DNA from: Ancylostoma caninum | Lineage: Eukaryota; Nematoda; Chromadorea; Rhabditida; Ancylostomatidae | DNA length: 64,000 nt | Assembly: GCA_037903475.1 (NCBI GenBank) | Contig: JBAJFG010000227.1 | Span: 248,001 to 312,000 of the forward strand | Direction of reading: 5' to 3' | Part shown: in pieces, positions 58,046 through 64,000 of the stretch | Layout: each line of letters begins with the position of its first letter | How positions within the stretch are numbered: position 1 is the stretch's first letter | Notes under the pieces: generated by a model | Seen by the model: only the letters and a program-made list of their open reading frames with translations | Databases searched by the model: none | Told to the model about the DNA's origin: nothing | Translations under genes and position numbers: made by a program

Positions 58046-58330
58046 GTATGCAGTGGTCCAGTGGTGTGGAAAAAGCGATTATTCGCACTACGTTGGTTAC
58101 GCTGAGTTGTACACAGCTTCTTAGGCCAACTGTAAGATACTCCTGTGCAGAGTTGGGAGTGGCTGACCATGACGGGTCCATAGGCGTCGAATGAATGCAC
58201 TTTCAAAAAAAAAACAGTAGTACCATTGTATCGGAAAACTGTTTTACTTGTAAGTGTGTGATTAAGAATTTGCAAGAAGGCGGACCATGAGAACTGTGGA
58301 AGCCCGACGTTGGTGAGGCTTCCAGACTGG
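58046..58330 (+). mobile_element. Helitron-like 3' end downstream of minisatellite C
   Basis: The stretch ends GGAAGCC, 12-nt loop, GGCTTCC (58298-58323), then AGACTGG at 58324-58330 before host T. The terminal CCAGACTGG is the same as in Helitrons A and B, although the hairpin sequence differs. The 5' end of this element was not identified; it may be lost or interrupted by the hAT element at 55657-56561. Confidence 0.55.
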
Positions 58331-58436
58331 TAGAATATACGCAATTTATAAAGAGGGTTCCGTGTTTGAACTCAGTTAATGATTAGTATTGCTTTTTTGT
58401 TAATTCTCTAAGCATTTCGCACATATATATATATAC

Positions 58437-58703
58437 CAGTGGCGGACCCAGGGGGGGAGGGCGCCCCCCCCGAGAATGGATCGCCAAATTTTCGAAATTA
58501 CTTTACAGTACAAATAAAAATCTTGTAATAGTTTATTTTTAAATGTTTATTTTTATTATTATTCTTAATATAATTTTTACTTATTATTGACTATTATAAT
58601 TAATATTTTTATTAATTTTATTTTCCATCTGGGTCCCCAAAGCGGCGGAGACCCCACTTTCTTCCCACGCCCCCCTCCCGCCCACTTTCTGCGTCCGCCA
58701 CTG
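58437..58703 (-). mobile_element. CAGTGGCGGAC-family MITE, copy 4 (best preserved)
   Basis: The termini CAGTGGCGGACCCAG and CTGCGTCCGCCACTG are well preserved. The family hairpin block is at 58630-58660 (inverted relative to copies 1-3), with an AT-rich interior and G/C homopolymer runs at the left end. The flanks are AT microsatellite, so the 8-bp duplication (ATATATAC/ATATGTAT) is only suggestive. The terminal sequence suggests hAT affiliation. Confidence 0.8.
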
Positions 58704-58716
58704 ATATGTATATATA

Positions 58717-59872
58717 TTAGGTTGTCGCGAAGGTTTCCCGCCACCATTCGATCTTTTTTCAATTTTATTTTTTTATTCAATGCATGCTGATATTTAATGT
58801 ACATACGAACCATTATTATCTACAACATATTGCCATTTAACCGGTAACTTGCGGATTCCGCTTGCATAGAAATTCTGAGACTTCGATGCGAAAAACTCGC
58901 CGAGCCACTTTTTGAGTTGTTCCAAATCGTCGAACTTCCTGTCTCTCAGGTGATTGGATAACGACAAGAAAAGATGGTAGTCTGTGGGCGCTAGTTCTGG
59001 TGAATACGGTGGGTGGGCTAGAATATGCCATCCTGAGCTCTGCAGTTTTCGCTGGGTCTTACTCGCAATGTGTGGACGAGCGTTTCATGTAAGAAGTAAA
59101 CTTTGTCTTTGTCTTGTTTCCCACGAAGAGCCGCAGTGACGCAATCTAGTTGCCTACAGTAGATTTCGGCGGAGACAGTAGAGTTTGTTGGTAACAGTTC
59201 CCAGTGAATGATTCCTTTGCAATTCCACCAAACACTGAGCATTATCTTCTGAGGGTGTAGTTCTGTTTGCGGCGTTGGGATCCCAGGTTCCTCGCGTCCG
59301 AGCCACTGGCGTTTTCTCGTGTGGTTTGCGTAGAGGACCCACTTCTCATCACCGGTAACCAAGTAGTTCAGCCAGGTGAAAGTCTTTCGAAAACTCAAAA
59401 GGTTCATGCATGCATCTCTGCACACCTGCAGCTGGCGACTATTCAGCTCGTGAGGTATCCATGCGCAGTACTTCCACGTCTTTCCGGCGCTGCGCAGGTG
59501 AACGGCCACTGTATTGTAATGACACCGGAGTGTATCTGTCAGTTCACTTGTATCGCGGGGGACCTCTTCAATTAGCTCTAGGAGTCGCTCCTGATCTACT
59601 TCAACTGGTCGACCAGATCATGGTTTATCCGTCAAGTCGAAATCGCCATTTTTGAACTTCTGGAACCAAACCTTAGCAGTGTAGTAGGAGACTGTTGAAG
59701 GACCCATCGCAACACATATATTTTTGTCGCATCTCTTGCACTGCTGTTTTTCCTGAATTCGTAAAGCAGAAAGAGTCGAACCTGCTTCGAGTCTAGGACG
59801 ATTTCTTCGGCCATGATCCCAACCGAAAGCCAAGAGAAGAAAGGTGTAAGTAGTCCATTGAGCAACCTTTAT
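58717..59872 (-). pseudogene. mariner transposon with broken transposase
   Basis: The left end has a mariner-type terminal repeat TTAGGTTGTCGCGAAGGTTT after TA. The matching right end is degraded (CAACCTTTA near 59862). On the minus strand the transposase begins near 59814 (MAEEIVLDSKQVR) and shows the helix-turn-helix segment, a GRPVEV linker region, LVTGDEKWVLYANH with the first catalytic aspartate, PGIPTPQTELHPQKIMLSVW, VYFLH, NARPH in another frame and YSPELAPTDYHLF with the third aspartate (DD34D type). Lesions: a frameshift near 59722, a stop (TGA) at 59618-59620, and a frameshift near 59083-59090. It is inactive but fairly young. Confidence 0.85.
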
Positions 59873-59929
59873 ATACGTTTCGGATAGGAAGATCCAATGC
59901 AATCCTGAGGAAACATGTAAGATTTCGAA

Positions 59930-59951
59930 GTATAATATATATATATATATA
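59930..59951. repeat. AT microsatellite
   Basis: An (AT)n run of about ten units, ending in the A that precedes the Helitron TC start. Confidence 0.8.
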
Positions 59952-61056
59952 TCCTACTATATTAAAAAAAATAAGGTCGCTGAGCCTAAAAATGGGTCTG
60001 ATACTGCGCGTCGACTCAATTGCATTGTTAGTACGCAGGATCCCGAAGGGAATTTCGAAAATGGACGGATTTCGTACTTTGACCTAAGTTTTGTCGTTTC
60101 CTATGTACTCTAGTGTTTACTCGTTTCTGTTCTCTTATGCTTCAAGTTTCCTTTGTTTGTTTGTTTGTTTGTTTGTATGTTTGTACGTTCGGAATAGAAA
60201 TCGCGAAGGACGAACCGACCGGGACCAAATTTTCCATGTAGGTTCTTCAGGAGCCGGCGGTAGTCATATGCTACTTTGCTACACCTGGGATTATCGATTG
60301 GCCTGGCTACACCTGGGATTATCGATTCGCCTATCGATTATATCGATTTTATTTATTTTTCGCTCTTCTTGACCGGGAACTAGCGAGAACATGCCTACTG
60401 GGGTACCTCAATGCGATGAACACGAATATGACAACCATTTTGTATGACACTATCGATTTATCGATTTCATCGATTTTCGCCATCCTTGCCTAGGGGGCGA
60501 TGAGGACATGTCTGCTGAGGCAGCTCAATGCTCTGAACACGGATATGGCAACCATTTTGGGCGAAATATTGATTTATTGATTTTATCGATTTTTTCCATT
60601 TCCGCCCGAGGACGGACATAGACATGTTCATTGTTATTATTGACATGTATTGTCTATAGATTTATTTGATTTTCCGCTATTCTTGCCCACTGAGCGGTAG
60701 AGACGTGTCTACCGGGATATCGCAATGCGCTGTACACGGACATGATAACCGTTTTGACCGAAATATCGATTTACCTTTTATATTGATTTTTCGAATTTTT
60801 TTGCACACGGGTCGGTGAAAACGTGCCTTCTGGGACTTTCCGAAACGCTGAATGTAGATGAAGCAAGCACTTTGTAAGAATTCCTTTACCAGTCAAGCAA
60901 CTTCACCCCCTTTTTTGAGGGAAGGGGGGTGAAGAAGGGTCACTTGAGCTGATCACCAAATAATGAACATTTTGAAAGGATGTTTTGGTTCTTGGCATCA
61001 GCTTTAAGTGGTCAGGAGAAATTGAACACCCGAGCCAAGCCGGGTACACCGTCTAG
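59952..61056 (+). mobile_element. Non-autonomous Helitron C2 (CTAG-ending)
   Basis: It starts TCCTACTATATTA after A59951, followed by a GTTTGTTTG run and a CGAAGGACGAACCGACCGG block typical of Helitron 5' regions. The 3' end has a hairpin (ACCCG, loop AGCCAAGC, CGGGT at 61028-61045) and CTAG at 61053-61056 followed by T. The interior is a degenerate tandem repeat. No Rep/helicase. It differs from elements A and B in both ends, so a second Helitron family is present. Confidence 0.7.
60275..60870 (+). repeat. Degenerate tandem repeat, about 118-bp unit, within the Helitron
   Basis: About four to five units follow the pattern TATCGATTTATCGATTT, TTCTTGCC-like, GAGAACATG(C/T)CTAC, CTCAATGC, TGAACACG, ATATG(A/G)CAACCATTTTG. 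The third unit (about 60594-60675) is shortened. Confidence 0.75.
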
Positions 61057-61436
61057 TAGTACTATAGAGTTAGGATGAAAATGAAAGCAAGCGGCTCTTT
61101 TTTTTCTCTTGAACCTCTTTTTTGTATTCTTTTGCTTCTCGCACATTTTCCTTCTGCAGATCTGCAGTATGAGAACCAGTAAGGGCTCGCCATCTTGCAA
61201 GAATAATGGAGAAGGAATCACTTGGAGTTTCATTGGGCGAATGTTCAGTATTCATACATGTTGACAACTGAGTTGGATGCAGTAGAGAGGGATTAATCAG
61301 GAGGGATCCAATTCCGAGAGTGAGTTGCGAACATTTAGTTGAACGACTAACTTTTCGCTTCTCATTGTCAACCATGGATTGCCAACGATGGCCACACAGT
61401 GCTATACTCCACGTGGTGTATACTTTATACTTGGGA
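61057..61436. other. No supported gene
   Basis: A palindrome-like word (TATACTCCACGTGGTGTATA, 61401-61420) resembles the palindrome family seen at 11341. No coding evidence. Confidence 0.35.
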
Positions 61437-61439
61437 ATG

Positions 61440-61650
61440 TTCGTCGATTTTTCAAATATTCGAAAATTCGAATACTGTCAGGTTTCAATTATTCGAAATA
61501 TGAATAGTTCGAATATTCCACTTTCTGCAATGTGCGAATGAATGAATTATTGGAATATCAAACATTTCGGACTATCCGAATGGATGAATAGCTCGAATAC
61601 TGGGGTATTTCTAAGGCCAAATGAACGAACATATTCGAATATTCGGTCTT
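61440..61650. repeat. Second cluster of TTCGAATA-type words
   Basis: ATTCGAA, TTCGAAT and related words recur about ten times in 210 bp, as at 53925-54090. Confidence 0.55.
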
Positions 61651-61884
61651 GAACTCGCATGTTTAAATGTTTCTATTTGTAGTTCACACTCCATCGGCAT
61701 TGCACTTACCTGGCATCTTCACGTTGCATTTATGCTTCCCGGTACATAAAATTTTCAGAATGTTTAATTAAATCAACATATGATGAGTATGTAAGACAGG
61801 AAAAAGTAAAGACAGGACCACGAAGTTTTTTTTTTCGAGGGTTACGGTTAGGTTACGATATAAAGATTATGGTGAAGTAACGGG

Positions 61885-62470
61885 TCCAAGGCTACAGATT
61901 TTGTCTTGATTCTTTTTGGCCCAATCCCAATAGTAAAGTGCTGCAAGGGTCCGAGTTAAAGTGACATGGGCCCGAGTAGAAGGTGGCATACACGTTCAAG
62001 TGGAAGGGGCACACGGATCTAAGGCAAGGGGTTTGTCTTGGTTCCTCTTGGCCCAATGGTAAAGTGGCGCGGGTCTTGATGGGAGGGTCACACTGGTCCA
62101 AGGCTACAGATTTGTCTTGAATCCTTTTGGCCCAATAGGAAAATGGTGCCAGGGTCTGAGTTAAAGTGACACGGGTCCTGGTGGAAGGGGAACACAGGCC
62201 CGAGTGGGAGAGGGCATACATGTTCAAGTGGAAGAGGCACACAGGTCTAAGGCAACGGGTTTGTCTTGATTCCTTTTGGCCCAATGATAAAGTGGCGCGG
62301 GTCCTGGTGGAAGTGGCAAACGGGCCCGAGTGGAACCCAAGTGGAAGGGGGCATACATGTTCAAGTGAAAGGGGCATAAGGGTCCAAGGCTACGGATTTG
62401 TCTTGATTTCTTTTAGCGCAATGGTGAAGTGGTAAAAGGGGCCGAGTGGAAGGGGGCATATGTACGTCGA
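61885..62470 (+). repeat. Degenerate satellite D
   Basis: Words repeat in a fixed cyclic order: TCCAAGGCTACAGATTTGTC, TTGATTCCTTTTGGCCCAAT, GGTAAAGTGGCGCGGGTCC, AGTGGAAGGGGCACAC, GGGCATACATGTTCAAGTGG. Spacing is irregular, which suggests a mosaic of two subunits. A detached copy lies at 62675-62735. No relation to minisatellites A-C could be shown. Confidence 0.75.
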
Positions 62471-63153
62471 TCCTCCAATGTGGTCGACAAAGTCACGATC
62501 TTGGATATGTGCAAAAAGAAACGTAAGTGAAGAGTTTGGGATTGATGAAGACAATGAGGATCTACCAGAGGGCAGCATTAACATTATCACAAAGTTAGGT
62601 TCTCCAGGAGGAGTGTTCTGTTGTATACTGTTTGGACGGAGCTCACCGACTTCCGCAATGCTTCAATTTTTGCGGGTACGGGTCCGACTGGAAGCGGCAC
62701 ACGGCTGAAAGGCTACGGATTTTTCTTGATTTCTGCTAGCCATATCGTTATCTTTATTTGCCTATCATAGCCAAACATTACTATCTAACGCTAACATGCC
62801 GGTTAATTGCGGGCTTGCCAGAGCTCAAATAATGTGGACTGTAGCATACAGTGCGTATCATAAATATACTGCCACCCCAAAAATTACGCTATCTGCTCTC
62901 GCACACATTCCTGAGAAACGCCGCTGCTACCAGTGAATTCGGCGTTCCCGAAAACCTTATGCTACGCCATTCCTCTTTGAAAAATGGAAAATGAAGTGTA
63001 GCCGTGTAAATTAACTGTTTAGTTCCATCTCCCAATGAATCATAATTATAAGAGCACCTTCAGTAAAAAAATGAATAAAAACATTCGTTCATTGGGGAAT
63101 TCCTGTCTCAAATTTGAAATAAGTAGAGGTAAGTGTCCCTCAATTAGACTTAC
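62471..63153. other. Sequence between satellite D and the edge gene
   Basis: An 82-codon plus frame (62460-62708) includes an acidic stretch (EEFGIDEDNEDLPEGS) that could be an exon, but its ends lie in satellite sequence and no family is recognised. From 62740 to 63153 nothing is recognisable. On the minus strand this is the downstream intron of the edge gene. Confidence 0.3.
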
Positions 63154-63528
63154 AATCCCACCAGGATCGGATCATTCTGAGGCGGAACAGGAGCAGGTAA
63201 GGACAATTTAGCATGAGGGCCTCCACAGCAGCAGGATCGCCGTGCAAGTTTGTCGGGATTCGAGCACCATTGGCACTCTCGTGCAAGATTTTGGCTTCTG
63301 CAGTCAGAATAAGAGATGATGCAGATGAAAGAAGCCATACCGACCATGTTATGGTACTGAAACCATGTCTTCCCCGAGTGGTCGATGTAGATAGTTGCGT
63401 TGTCTCGCCGTAAAATAACGGCTTTCCATCGTGCTAGCTCAGATATGCTGAGAGCCAGACACTGTTCATCTTCACTCAGGCGGATGAGTTCACTGAAGTC
63501 AAAGCGATAGTGATGACGAACACTCCTC
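63154..63528 (-). CDS. Exons of an unidentified multi-exon gene (partial)
   Basis: Two exons fit together on the minus strand: 63528-63341 (after a CTGTTCAG acceptor) and 63297-63154 (after CTGACTGCAG), separated by a 43-nt GT-AG intron, with a GTAAGT donor closing the second exon. The splice restores one frame that reads like a genuine protein: LSEDEQCLALSISELARWKA, VILRRDNATIYIDHSGKTWF, then MVEAKILHESANGARIPTNL and HGDPAAVEALMLNCPYLLLF. I do not recognise the family. Upstream and downstream exons are not established, although an open stretch with WQVDEAVVARTASGRTDVFE near 63850-63970 may be an upstream exon. The first exon could instead start at 63492. Confidence 0.45.
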
Positions 63529-64000
63529 CTGAACAGAAGCCGCATAACACCATAACAGTGCCAGTCCCAAGTACCGTTTGCTTTCGAACTAGATAATAAA
63601 CATAGATCCCTCCAGTAACAGATATTCCTATCTGAACCACCCAAGTTAAACTGTTTTCATCGGAAGAACACCACCTGACCCCGCTTTTTAGTCTTCGGGA
63701 GCCTTAGAAAAAATATGCGTATTTTTGTTCGTGTTCAGTTTCGCAAGGTGCCGCCCTGGAACTTTGTGAAACGCCGTGAGTCTAGAAGCTGGTCAGAGAT
63801 GACAACGGGCAATGCTGGTGTTGCGTATGATCATCATCTATGCTATCATTCCAGACCTAAGAGTCGATGAAATTCTAGAATCCCGGTAGTGGATACCGTG
63901 GTGTTCGAAAACGTCCGTCCTTCCCGACGCTGTTCTTGCAACTACAGCTTCGTCGACCTGCCAGGTCCCTTGTTTCTGATTGCAGAAGGCGAAATTTGCA
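63529..64000 (-). other. Upstream part of the edge gene; possible further exons
   Basis: On the minus strand a stop-free hydrophobic frame runs from about 63703 to 63478 (QIGISVTGGIYVYYLV and TVMVLCGFCSGGVFVITIAL) and overlaps the first called exon in another frame. A second open stretch at about 63820-63975 has an acceptor-like ATCAG at its start. I could not join these consistently with the called exons. Confidence 0.25.

Noticed and set aside
56591..58344. Multiple 70-218 codon frames over minisatellite C
   Set aside because: All are translations of the diverged 59-bp repeat in different phases.

Overview
This window looks like nuclear DNA of a nematode, most likely a strongylid or hookworm-like parasite. 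The supporting signs are short introns with TTTCAG-type acceptors, one widely spaced multi-exon gene, no operon-style dense coding, and a rich transposon load: RTE non-LTR, mariner, Helitron, Penelope-like, hAT and piggyBac-like elements. The species is inferred from style, not proven. No bacterial genes, CRISPR arrays, rRNA or convincing intact tRNA genes were seen.

Layout. 1-18 kb is almost gene-free, with a long hairpin (8.26-8.35 kb), a palindrome-ended repeat (11.3-13.1 kb) and small DNA-transposon relics. 18.17-21.87 kb holds two related non-autonomous Helitrons joined head to tail, each with a minisatellite (59-bp and 50-bp units), inserted in an older CAGTGGCGGAC-type MITE. 24.6-25.6 kb is a decayed mariner. 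27.48-30.90 kb is a complete RTE-type retrotransposon on the minus strand, with an intact 1055-residue endonuclease/reverse transcriptase ORF and a perfect 14-bp target-site duplication.

The main host gene is a rhodopsin-family peptide GPCR on the plus strand (35279-44912). I reconstructed ten exons giving 426 residues, with phases consistent across all nine introns. Its 4.8-kb intron 4 carries a hAT MITE and a near-perfect inverted duplication (two 652-bp arms) of a Penelope-like retroelement end. That end encodes a GIY-YIG nuclease and carries a hammerhead-ribozyme-like motif. Intron 7 carries another MITE.

45-64 kb is a transposon graveyard. It holds a TTAA-flanked piggyBac-like MITE, hAT MITEs with exact 8-bp duplications, two further terminal-inverted-repeat MITEs, RT, endonuclease and kinase-like coding fragments, a third minisatellite homologous to the Helitron ones, a mariner pseudogene, a separate Helitron (59952-61056) and a degenerate satellite (61.9-62.5 kb). 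The right edge contains exons of an unidentified minus-strand gene.

The most notable items are the Helitron concatemer and its shared minisatellite family, the palindromic Penelope-like duplication with the ribozyme-like motif, the intact RTE, and the GPCR gene with a 54-nt in-frame, stop-free intron.
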